DNA from: Bacteroidota bacterium
Lineage (GTDB): Bacteria > Bacteroidota > Ignavibacteria > UBA10030 > F1-140-MAGs086
Direction of reading: 5' to 3'
Assembly: GCA_005792205.1 (NCBI GenBank)
Contig: SXSO01000040.1
Location: 1-12,677, forward strand
DNA length: 12,677 bases
The translations under genes were made by a program, and so were the position numbers. A model generated the notes under the pieces. It was not told where the DNA came from and searched no databases. It worked only from the letters and a program-made list of their open reading frames with translations. Each line of letters opens with the position of its first letter. Positions within the stretch are counted from its first letter, which is position 1. Below are positions 6,465-12,677 of this stretch, one piece after another.

Positions 6465-7578
6465 AATTTCATATTCCACATCAGGGGTTAATCTTGATAT
6501 TGGAAATATTGCTTCAAAAATTTTATACGACGCAGCAAAAAAAACTTGGCAAAATAGAGAAAAAAAATTTGGAAATATTTTTTCTCCATTTGATGATTTC
6601 AGTGGACTTCGTGCAATAAAAATCGGTGGATTGAAAAAAAATATTGTCGCATGTTTAGGATTTGATGGAGTTGGAACAAAAATAGAAATTGCTGAAAGAG
6701 TTGGAAACCACACTACAATTGCATTTGATTTATTTGCAATGGTTTGTGACGATGCTGTTGTAAGAGGTGGAGAACCGGTTATAATTGGTTCTGTTTTGGA
6801 CATAAATTCACTTTCAAAAAAAAATAATGGAATTGAAATCATTCAACAACTTGCAACTGGATATGTAAATGCTGCAAAAGAATCAAATGTTGCAGTAATA
6901 AATGGAGAACTTGCTGAACTTGGAAGTAGAATTTCTGGATTTGGAAACTTTAATTACACTTGGAGCTCGGGAATTTTGTGGATTGCAGAAGAAAAAAATT
7001 TAATAAGCGGAAAAAATATTAAAGTTGGAGATATATTGATTGGACTTGAAGAAACAGGGTTTCGTTCAAATGGAATTTCTTTGGTGAGAAAAATTCTTTC
7101 TGAAAAATTTGGAGGAAATTGGCATCAAAAAAAATTGAATGGAAAAAAACTTGGGGAAATTATACTTCATCCATCAAAAATTTTTTGTAAATCAATTGTA
7201 AAAATTATCGGAGGAATTTTATATTCACCAAAAGCAAAGATATCAGGAATTGCTCATATTACTGGTGGTGGAATTCCAGAAAAACTTGGAAGAATGTTAA
7301 AGCCATCTGACTTTGGAGCAATAATAGATAACCCAATTGATGCTCCCGAAATTATGAACTATTGTGCAAAAATTGGAAATATAAATTTGAAAGAAATGTA
7401 TCGCAGTTGGAATATGGGAACAGGAATGATTTTATCTGCAAATAAAAATGAAGTTGAAAAAATAATTTCTATTTTGAAAAAAGAAAAGATAAATACAAAA
7501 ATTATTGGCAAAATTATTTCTGATAAAAAAATAATTATCAACACAAAAAATAATAAAATTGAATTTCCTTTAAAATAA
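6445..7578 (+). CDS. purM: Phosphoribosylformylglycinamidine cyclo-ligase (AIR synthetase)
   Basis: PurM cyclises FGAM to AIR with ATP and so makes the substrate of the PurE domain encoded upstream. The 377-residue protein begins with the family's YSTSGVNLDIGN (10-21; usual form Y..AGVD...G). It then has GFDGVGTK (72-79), GEPVIIGSVLD (109-119; usually G-A-E-P-L), INGELAELG (152-160; usually GGETAEMPG), the GLEETGFRSNG turn (200-210), AHITGGG (270-276) and WNMGTGM (322-328; usually FNMGxG). Several conserved positions differ from the E. coli enzyme and it is about 30 residues longer, but the core pattern is intact. The start overlaps the end of purN by 20 bases. It is the last gene of the operon and is followed by the intergenic terminator. 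Confidence 0.93.
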   Translation: MKKSKTKISYSTSGVNLDIGNIASKILYDAAKKTWQNREKKFGNIFSPFDDFSGLRAIKIGGLKKNIVACLGFDGVGTKIEIAERVGNHTTIAFDLFAMVCDDAVVRGGEPVIIGSVLDINSLSKKNNGIEIIQQLATGYVNAAKESNVAVINGELAELGSRISGFGNFNYTWSSGILWIAEEKNLISGKNIKVGDILIGLEETGFRSNGISLVRKILSEKFGGNWHQKKLNGKKLGEIILHPSKIFCKSIVKIIGGILYSPKAKISGIAHITGGGIPEKLGRMLKPSDFGAIIDNPIDAPEIMNYCAKIGNINLKEMYRSWNMGTGMILSANKNEVEKIISILKKEKINTKIIGKIISDKKIIINTKNNKIEFPLK

Positions 7579-7649
7579 AAACCAATTTGTTTTTTATTAA
7601 AATTAAAATAGTTTTCTATTTCCTCACTCTCCTCCAAACAAAAAAATAA

Positions 7650-7681
7650 AAAAGTATTTTACAAACTCGTAAAATACTTTT
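7650..7681. terminator. Shared intergenic terminator between convergent operons
   Basis: A perfect 12-bp inverted repeat (AAAGTATTTTAC at 7651-7662, GTAAAATACTTT at 7669-7680) encloses a 6-base loop; one more A-T pair extends it to 7650-7681. Read leftward (- strand), the stem is followed by a T-rich tract (TTATTTTTTTG), so it is a good intrinsic terminator for the hrcA operon. Read rightward (+ strand), the stem ends in CTTTT, then ATAAAAAAC, a weaker U-tract, but it may still end the purine operon. The stem is AT-rich, as is the genome. Confidence 0.75.
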
Positions 7682-7705
7682 ATAAAAAACTAAAATAAAT
7701 TCAAT

Positions 7706-8719
7706 CTAATTTTGACTAATATCTGTATCTGTTTTTTCTTCTGCATTGTTTTCAGCAAAATTTTTATCTAATCTTTTCTCATTTGTTTCAATTTCTTTTT
7801 CAACTTTGGTAATTTTCTTTTTAAGTTTTTCAAATTCAACCGTATCTTCTTTCAGCCAATTTTCTACTTTTGTTTTAAACTCTAAAGAAATATCTTCTTT
7901 TAAACGCTCTTCATTTTTTTCAATATTACTTTGAATTTTTTCAAGACGTGGTTTTGCTCTTTGAAGAAATTCTTTTCCATGTGTAACACTACGACTAAGC
8001 ATTTCTTGAAACTCAGTTGATTTCTTTTTTGCAAATTCATTTATCTCAAAATAAATTTCATCAAACTTTTTTTGAACTTCTTTGAAATCATCATAAATCA
8101 AAAAATATGATTTCCTCATAAGTTGAATTTCTTTCAACTTATTGCGAGCATTTGTTGATCCTTCTTTTTTTAAAAGTTCTCTAATGTTATTTGCTTCTTC
8201 AATAAATTTTGACCGATTTGAAAGCGATTCATATTTTTTTATTTGATTTATTTTGTCCCAAGTTTCTTGATAAAAATACCACGCATCATCACTATCTTCT
8301 TTCATCATAGTATTTTCTTTAAAATTATCTTTTAATTTCTTTAGTTTATTTTCAACATTCAAAATTACTTCACGATGGGTTTGAGAATCACCTTCATTAG
8401 AAAGAGTTTCATATTCTTCAAAAACTTTTGATATTTCTTTCTTTAAATTTTCTTTTATTGATTCAGAAATTTTTCTTTTGTTTTCCCACAAAATATTTTG
8501 TTTCTGTCCAAATGTATCTAATAAAGAATTTATTTCAGAAGATAACCTATTTTTTTCTTCATCAGAACTTATTTCTTTTACTTTTATTTGAAGTTGCTTA
8601 ACTTCTGAAATTGCTTTTTTAATTTCAATATCACTTAAATTATCTATTGAATAATCCGTGCGAATTTTTAAAATTTCATTTTGTAAATCTTGTATATTTA
8701 CTGTTTGCTGCTCATCCAT
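7706..8719 (-). CDS. Hypothetical coiled-coil protein
   Basis: I do not recognise this 337-residue protein. It is highly charged and almost entirely helical by eye. Long Lys/Glu-rich heptad-like stretches cover roughly 30-65, 85-135, 175-200 and 255-320. Aromatic pairs interrupt them at LWENKRK (77-83), AWYFYQETW (146-154) and YFLIYDDF (205-212). It contains no cysteine, signal peptide or membrane segment, so it is probably cytoplasmic. The C-terminal 20 residues are acidic and polar and look disordered. The spaced Trp/aromatic helices recall DUF349-type repeat proteins of the Bacteroidota, but I see no clear match. It is the last gene of the heat-shock block, 42 bases after the ComEA-like gene, and is followed at once by the terminator. 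Co-transcription with the chaperone genes is likely; the function is unknown. Confidence 0.75.
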   Translation of the reverse strand: MDEQQTVNIQDLQNEILKIRTDYSIDNLSDIEIKKAISEVKQLQIKVKEISSDEEKNRLSSEINSLLDTFGQKQNILWENKRKISESIKENLKKEISKVFEEYETLSNEGDSQTHREVILNVENKLKKLKDNFKENTMMKEDSDDAWYFYQETWDKINQIKKYESLSNRSKFIEEANNIRELLKKEGSTNARNKLKEIQLMRKSYFLIYDDFKEVQKKFDEIYFEINEFAKKKSTEFQEMLSRSVTHGKEFLQRAKPRLEKIQSNIEKNEERLKEDISLEFKTKVENWLKEDTVEFEKLKKKITKVEKEIETNEKRLDKNFAENNAEEKTDTDISQN

Positions 8720-8761
8720 AATATGCTTAAAATTTTTGTTTCAAATTTACAATTTTTTTAT

Positions 8762-9226
8762 CTAATTTGTTTTGATTGTAATTAATTTTTTCAACTTTTC
8801 AAATTTTTTTTCACCAATTCCTTTTATTTTTTTCAAATCTTCTTTTAATTTAAATTTTCCATTTTTATTTCTGTATTCTACAATTTTATTTGCAGTTGAA
8901 ATTCCAATTGAAGGAAGTTGCGTAAGTTCATCAATAGTTGCAACATTTATATCAATTAGTTTATTTGTAACTTTTTTCTCATTTGAAACAGTATCCTTAT
9001 TTTTCAATTGATTACTATCAAAAGAAATTGTTTCTGAAATACTTGATTTTTCAAATTCATTTTCCACTTGAGAATAATCAAACACGTTTTCCGTTTGAGA
9101 AAAATTGATACCAAAAAGTTTTATAGTAGCACCAATTGTAAAAGTGGATATCAAAAAAATAATAACTTTTTTTTCGTTTTCAGTGAATCTTAAATTGTGT
9201 TTGAACTTTTCCCAAAAAATTTTCAT
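8762..9226 (-). CDS. Membrane-anchored ComEA-like helix-hairpin-helix protein
   Basis: The 154-residue protein has a short basic N-terminus, one membrane helix at about 20-38 (VIIFLISTFTIGATIKLFG), a polar linker of about 50 residues, and a C-terminal double helix-hairpin-helix domain (90-150). The domain opens with IDINVATIDELTQLPSIG (91-108), then ANKIVEYRNKNGKF, EDLKKIKGIGEKK (129-141) and a final helix. This is the ComEA/Hhh1 pattern seen in DNA-uptake receptors and other small DNA-binding proteins. The likely topology puts the domain outside the inner membrane, where ComEA binds incoming DNA. It lacks the SLBB domain of Gram-positive ComEA. Its ATG shares one base with the dnaJ stop, so it is probably co-translated in the heat-shock operon. 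A role in natural transformation is inferred from the fold only. Confidence 0.85.
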   Translation of the reverse strand: MKIFWEKFKHNLRFTENEKKVIIFLISTFTIGATIKLFGINFSQTENVFDYSQVENEFEKSSISETISFDSNQLKNKDTVSNEKKVTNKLIDINVATIDELTQLPSIGISTANKIVEYRNKNGKFKLKEDLKKIKGIGEKKFEKLKKLITIKTN

Positions 9227-10386
9227 TATGAAAATATGTTTTTAACTTTTTTGTAAAAACCTTGCGATGATTTGGATTTTTTATTTGAGAAATTTTCTGA
9301 CTCAAATAATGTTCTAAGTACTTCCTTTTCTTTTGAATTTACTTTTTTAGGAACAATTATATTTATTCTCGCAAGTTGATTTCCAATTCCATTTTCATTC
9401 AAATGCGGAATTCCTCTATTTTTTATTTTGATAACTGTTCCATGTTCAGTTCCACTATCAATTTTTATTTTCACATCTCCTGTCAATGTTGGAATAATAA
9501 TTTCACTTCCCAAAACTGCATCCATAAATGAAATAAAGACATCAAGTAAAACATCATCTCCACTTCTTACAAATATTTCATCTTCTATTTCATCTATTAA
9601 AATAAGTAAGTTTCCACCTCTTCCTCCTAATCTTCCTGCATGTCCTTGTCCACGAATTGGAAGATAGTTTCCTTTTGCAACTCCTTTTGGGATTTCAACT
9701 TTAATAGTAGTTTCGCCTTTAACTCTTCCATCTCCATTACACATTGAACAAGGATTTTTTATAATTCTCCCTTCACCATTACATCTGTTGCAAGCGTGAA
9801 TATTTACAAATTGTCCAAACATTGAACGACTAACTTGACGAACTTCTCCAGTTCCTGAACACATAGAACAAGTTTCAAAATTTGAACTGCTATTTGCTCC
9901 ACGACCATTACAAGTATTACAAATTATAAACTTATTTATCTTTATTTTTTTTTCAACTCCATCTACAACTTCTCGTAGAGTTAAACGTAAAGCAATTTGA
10001 ATATCAGAACCATCTTCTCCTTGTTGTTTATGAGTTCTTCGTGATTGATTTGATGAGCCGAAAAAATCGTCAAATATACTGCCACCTTTTCCACCAAAAA
10101 AATCTCCAAACATAGAAAATATATCATCAACATTTCTAAAATCATGAAAATCTTGACCTTGTTTCATTCCTGCATGTCCAAATTTATCATAGCGAGAACG
10201 TTTTTCTGAATCGCTTAAAACTTCATATGCCGCCGCCGCTTCTTTAAATTTTTCTTCAGATTCTTTGTTATCAGGATTTCTATCGGGATGATATTTCATC
10301 GCCAATTGACGATATGCTTTTTTGATTTCATCCAAAGAAGCATTTTTACTGACACCTAATATTTCATAATAATCTCTATTTGTCAT
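9226..10386 (-). CDS. dnaJ: Chaperone protein DnaJ (type I Hsp40)
   Basis: DnaJ delivers unfolded clients to DnaK and stimulates its ATPase. The 386-residue protein has every type I domain in order: a J-domain (1-70) with H33-P-D35, a Gly/Phe-rich segment (about 89-112, with FGGKGGSIF), and a zinc-binding region with four CxxCxGxG repeats (156-163, 173-180, 199-206, 213-220). Client-binding beta domains follow, with IPKGV, IRGQGHAG and LTGDVKIKI. The C-terminus carries a basic extension (residues 368-386). It lies between grpE, which it overlaps by four bases, and the ComEA-like gene. DnaK itself is not in the window. The length and motifs are ordinary for the family. Confidence 0.98.
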   Translation of the reverse strand: MTNRDYYEILGVSKNASLDEIKKAYRQLAMKYHPDRNPDNKESEEKFKEAAAAYEVLSDSEKRSRYDKFGHAGMKQGQDFHDFRNVDDIFSMFGDFFGGKGGSIFDDFFGSSNQSRRTHKQQGEDGSDIQIALRLTLREVVDGVEKKIKINKFIICNTCNGRGANSSSNFETCSMCSGTGEVRQVSRSMFGQFVNIHACNRCNGEGRIIKNPCSMCNGDGRVKGETTIKVEIPKGVAKGNYLPIRGQGHAGRLGGRGGNLLILIDEIEDEIFVRSGDDVLLDVFISFMDAVLGSEIIIPTLTGDVKIKIDSGTEHGTVIKIKNRGIPHLNENGIGNQLARINIIVPKKVNSKEKEVLRTLFESENFSNKKSKSSQGFYKKVKNIFS

Positions 10387-10952
10387 TTTGATTTTTTATT
10401 TTCAACAACAATAACTTTAGAATGACGCAACGTTTCATCTCCAAATTTATATCCTTTTTGAACTTCAATAACAACTGTGTGTTCATCTTTTGTTTCATCT
10501 TCTATTGTTGAAATTACATCATGAAAATTAACATCATATTTTTCACCAATAGAATTAAATTGTCTCACATCATATATTTCCAATAGTTTTACAAATTTAT
10601 TTACTGTGATTTCAATTCCCTTTTTAAATGTCTCTAAACTTCCTACATTGTTGAATGATAACGCATTTTCAATATCATCCACAATAGATAAAATTGATTT
10701 AAAAATGTTTGCTGATTGTAATTGTATGATTCTTATTTTTTCTTCTTCATTTCGTTTTTTATGGTTTTCAAACTCTGCTGCTTTTCGCAAAAGTTTATCT
10801 TTTAAATCTTCAACTTGATTTTTCAATTCAGAAATTTGAGTTTCAAGTTCAAAAGCTTCTTTTTCCGAATTTTCTTCTTCTGATTGATTATTTTCCATAT
10901 TCTTATTTTCTTCAACTTGTATATTCTCTATTTTTTTTTCTACTTCCGTCAT
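10383..10952 (-). CDS. grpE: Nucleotide exchange factor GrpE
   Basis: GrpE releases ADP from DnaK and works in the DnaK-DnaJ cycle. The 189-residue protein has an acidic disordered N-terminus (1-32) and a long dimerising coiled coil (about 33-75) that includes LRKAAEFENHKKRNEEEK. Then comes the conserved VDDIENAL (91-98), and the C-terminal beta domain with FHDVIS (143-148) and VQKGYKFGDETLRHSKVIV (164-182). Canonical GrpE has L-R-P-A at the last motif; here it is L-R-H-S. It starts six bases after the hrcA stop and overlaps dnaJ by four bases, the usual hrcA-grpE-dnaJ order. Confidence 0.96.
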   Translation of the reverse strand: MTEVEKKIENIQVEENKNMENNQSEEENSEKEAFELETQISELKNQVEDLKDKLLRKAAEFENHKKRNEEEKIRIIQLQSANIFKSILSIVDDIENALSFNNVGSLETFKKGIEITVNKFVKLLEIYDVRQFNSIGEKYDVNFHDVISTIEDETKDEHTVVIEVQKGYKFGDETLRHSKVIVVENKKSK

Positions 10953-10958
10953 ATTTTT

Positions 10959-11981
10959 TTAACTTAAAATTTTTGAAACTATATTTGAAATATATTTAAC
11001 AATTGGAATTACTTTAGAATAGTTCATTCGTTTTGGACCAATAATACCAATTGTGCCGTTTACTTTTCCAGATTTATATTGTGATGTAACAATACTAAAT
11101 TCAGAAAATCGTTTATCTTTATTTTCTTCTCCAATTATAACATTCACTGATTTATCATTTTTATTTTCAATTTCTAAAACATGAATAAACATATCTTCAT
11201 TATTTAACAAATCAACAACCGTTCTAAAATTTTTTCCATTAAAAAATTCTGGTTGTGATACAATACTTGAAGTTCCATTTAGATAAATTTTTTCTTTTTT
11301 CACCACATCAAACATTGTATCAACCGAATTGATAAAAATTCTTATCAATCCACTTGCCTCATCTTGCATATCAATTACTCTATCTGCAAATGTAGTACGG
11401 ATTTCTTCTAATGTTAAACCACTTAATCGTTCATTCAAAAATGACTCTAATATGTGTAGATATGAACGAGAAATTTCATTTCGTATCTCAATCATAATTG
11501 TTTTAATAAATCCAGATTGTAGCGCAATAACAACCATAAGTTTAGAAGAAGAAATACTTACAAGTTCCAATCTTTCTAAAATTATTTTAGAAAACTTTGG
11601 AAGCAATACGATACTCAATTGGTTTGAAATTGTCCCTAAAATTTTTGAAGATACACGAAGCATTTCTTCTGCATCTTGTGAACTTAATAATTGTTGTTCA
11701 ATTTCAACTTGTTTATTTTTGGGAAATTTTTTTAATTCCATCAAACAATCAACATAATAACGATATCCTTTGTCTGTTGGAATTCTTCCCGCAGAAGTAT
11801 GTGGATGAGAAATTAAACCAATACATTCCAAATTCGCCATTGTATTTCTTATAGTTGCAGGACTTTCTTCCAATCGATGAAGTTTTGATACAAACTTTGA
11901 ACCAATTGGGTGTGCAGTTTCTATAAAATCATGAATGACAAATTTTAAAATTTTTTTTTCTCTTTCAGTTAGTTGAGACAT
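10959..11981 (-). CDS. hrcA: Heat-inducible transcription repressor HrcA
   Basis: HrcA represses chaperone operons by binding the CIRCE inverted repeat; its folding depends on GroEL, which links repression to stress. The 340-residue protein has the N-terminal winged helix (1-80) with SPATIRNTMANLECIGLI (40-57) and HTSAGRIPTDKGYRYYVD (61-78), both hallmarks of the family. A central GAF-like dimerisation region follows, then a C-terminal segment with GTIGIIGPKRMNYSKVIPIV (315-334). The ATG at 11981 gives the expected N-terminus. It heads the leftward heat-shock operon. No CIRCE sequence is seen in the 75 bases upstream, so autoregulation by the classical operator is not supported here. Confidence 0.97.
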   Translation of the reverse strand: MSQLTEREKKILKFVIHDFIETAHPIGSKFVSKLHRLEESPATIRNTMANLECIGLISHPHTSAGRIPTDKGYRYYVDCLMELKKFPKNKQVEIEQQLLSSQDAEEMLRVSSKILGTISNQLSIVLLPKFSKIILERLELVSISSSKLMVVIALQSGFIKTIMIEIRNEISRSYLHILESFLNERLSGLTLEEIRTTFADRVIDMQDEASGLIRIFINSVDTMFDVVKKEKIYLNGTSSIVSQPEFFNGKNFRTVVDLLNNEDMFIHVLEIENKNDKSVNVIIGEENKDKRFSEFSIVTSQYKSGKVNGTIGIIGPKRMNYSKVIPIVKYISNIVSKILS

Positions 11982-12021
11982 TGCAAAATAGAAAAATTAG
12001 TGTGAAAGATATGAAGATTTT

Positions 12022-12036
12022 AGTTTTTTAAAAACT
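12022..12036. promoter_or_regulatory. Short A/T palindrome upstream of hrcA, possible operator
   Basis: Two 7-base arms, AGTTTTT and AAAAACT, flank one central base in the 75-base gap between the barrel gene and hrcA. It lies about 41 bases from the hrcA start, where a promoter or operator would be expected. The sequence does not resemble CIRCE (TTAGCACTC-N9-GAGTGCTAA). In such an AT-rich genome a palindrome of this length can arise by chance. A second inverted repeat (AGTTTTTTA at 12022-12030 with TAAAAAACT at 12047-12055) uses the same left arm and could instead be a weak hairpin after the barrel gene. Confidence 0.2.
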
Positions 12037-12056
12037 CAACTTATTCTAAAAAACTT

Positions 12057-12677
12057 TTAAAAATTATGACCAATGGAAAAATAAAACAAAGTATTTTTAA
12101 ACTTAACTTGTTTAGAAAACATTTCAAATTCTTTTCCAACTGAAAAAGATGCTTTTCCTATTGGAGTTTTAAAAGAAAATTCTGTTCCAAGTCCATTTTT
12201 TAAATCTTCAAATTTTATTTCTTCGCTTTTATTAAAAACTTTTCCAACATCATATCTCCACTTAAAAAACATTGGGAAAATAAAATCAATTGGAATATTG
12301 TATCTATATTCTACATTTAACAACAGTAATTGATTTCCACGAAAATAATTTTCCTTTACACCAAATAAATTTTCTGAACCTCCAATTGAAAACTTTTCTG
12401 TTTCAGGAAGAATTCCATCTGCATAACCAAATGCAAATTTAGGTGTTACTGTATGAGTTGAAAATGCTGTAAAGTTTGTTTTAAAAAACCCAAAAATTTT
12501 TACAAAACTTATCTTCTCACTAAGTATAAATTTATTTGCCGTTTCATAAAAAAAATTAAACAAAATACCTTTTTTGGGAAAAAAAGTTTCATCTTGTGAA
12601 TCTATTGTAGAACCAATTTTTATACTTGAAATATTAAACTCATCTTTTGTTACATTTGGAAAATCATCTATAAAGTT
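12057..12677 (-). CDS. Omp85/BamA-superfamily outer-membrane barrel, C-terminal part (5' end beyond window)
   Basis: The frame is open from the right window edge to the stop at 12057, giving 206 residues; the first in-frame TTG at 12563 is internal and not a real start. Alternating amphipathic strands, a FFPKKG turn near the visible N-terminus (usual Omp85 form FPxxG), and SIGGSENLFGVKENYFRG in the position of the barrel's loop 6 mark the surface-antigen (Omp85) domain. The chain ends in FYFSIGHNF, with the terminal Phe typical of outer-membrane barrels. Such a domain occurs in BamA/TamA assembly factors and at the C-terminus of patatin-like phospholipases in Bacteroidota-type bacteria; the missing N-terminal part would decide. 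In canonical members loop 6 holds a (V/L)RG(F/Y) motif, and here the aligned residues read LFGV. It is separated from hrcA by 75 bases and may not belong to that operon. Confidence 0.8.
   Translation of the reverse strand, partial: NFIDDFPNVTKDEFNISSIKIGSTIDSQDETFFPKKGILFNFFYETANKFILSEKISFVKIFGFFKTNFTAFSTHTVTPKFAFGYADGILPETEKFSIGGSENLFGVKENYFRGNQLLLLNVEYRYNIPIDFIFPMFFKWRYDVGKVFNKSEEIKFEDLKNGLGTEFSFKTPIGKASFSVGKEFEMFSKQVKFKNTLFYFSIGHNF

Noticed and set aside
6414..6842. 142-codon frame on the - strand opposite the purN/purM junction
   Set aside because: It mirrors the well-supported purM N-terminus and shows no motif of its own.
7579..7705. Possible small gene or RNA between the operons
   Set aside because: Apart from the terminator stem, the 127 bases hold only A/T-rich spacer with no open frame of note and no recognisable RNA structure.
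8742..8749. TAAATTTG on the - strand upstream of the coiled-coil gene, matching the Bacteroidota -7 box (TAnnTTTG)
   Set aside because: No matching TTTG -33 box lies at the right distance, and such an octamer is expected by chance in this base composition.
11329..11854. Two + strand frames opposite hrcA
   Set aside because: HrcA is unmistakable on the - strand here; these are compositional shadows.
12022..12055. 9-bp inverted repeat after the barrel gene as an intrinsic terminator
   Set aside because: The stem is all A/T but one pair, the loop is 16 bases and no T-run follows in the barrel gene's direction, so support is weak.

Overview
The window comes from a very AT-rich bacterial chromosome using the standard bacterial code. 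Lysine is encoded almost entirely by AAA and A/T homopolymer runs are common. It holds two convergent gene blocks with almost no intergenic space. An outer-membrane barrel protein at the right edge indicates a diderm. The order hrcA-grpE-dnaJ and the lack of obvious Shine-Dalgarno sequences would fit the Bacteroidota/Chlorobi/Ignavibacteria (FCB) side of the tree. That placement is an inference and no marker gene here proves it.

Left block, + strand, 1-7578: a purine biosynthesis operon, entered in the middle of its first visible gene. The order is purB (3' part), purO-type IMP cyclohydrolase, a beta-carbonic-anhydrase-like gene, a stand-alone AICAR transformylase, a purC-purE fusion, purD, purN and purM. 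Neighbouring genes overlap or nearly touch. Together they cover GAR synthesis (PurD), GAR formylation (PurN), AIR synthesis (PurM), AIR carboxylation and SAICAR synthesis (PurC-PurE), SAICAR/adenylosuccinate cleavage (PurB), AICAR formylation, and ring closure to IMP (PurO). The amidotransferase PurF and the FGAM synthase subunits are not in view. The PurE half is of the class II type, which carboxylates AIR directly with CO2 and needs no PurK. A carbonic anhydrase homologue encoded two genes upstream in the same operon therefore suggests a dedicated CO2/bicarbonate supply. The usual bifunctional PurH is replaced by two separate proteins, one of them of the archaeal PurO family.

Middle, 7579-7705: a short spacer with a strong inverted repeat that looks like a shared terminator.

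Right block, - strand, 7706-11981: a heat-shock operon transcribed leftward. The order is hrcA (repressor), grpE, dnaJ, a membrane-anchored ComEA-like helix-hairpin-helix protein, then an unrecognised coiled-coil protein. The 75-base gap upstream of hrcA contains no recognisable CIRCE operator. At the far right, also on the - strand and running off the window, is the C-terminal part of an Omp85/BamA-superfamily barrel. It may be a BamA/TamA-like assembly factor or the barrel of a patatin-like phospholipase.

No tRNA, rRNA, CRISPR array, insertion sequence or phage gene was seen.
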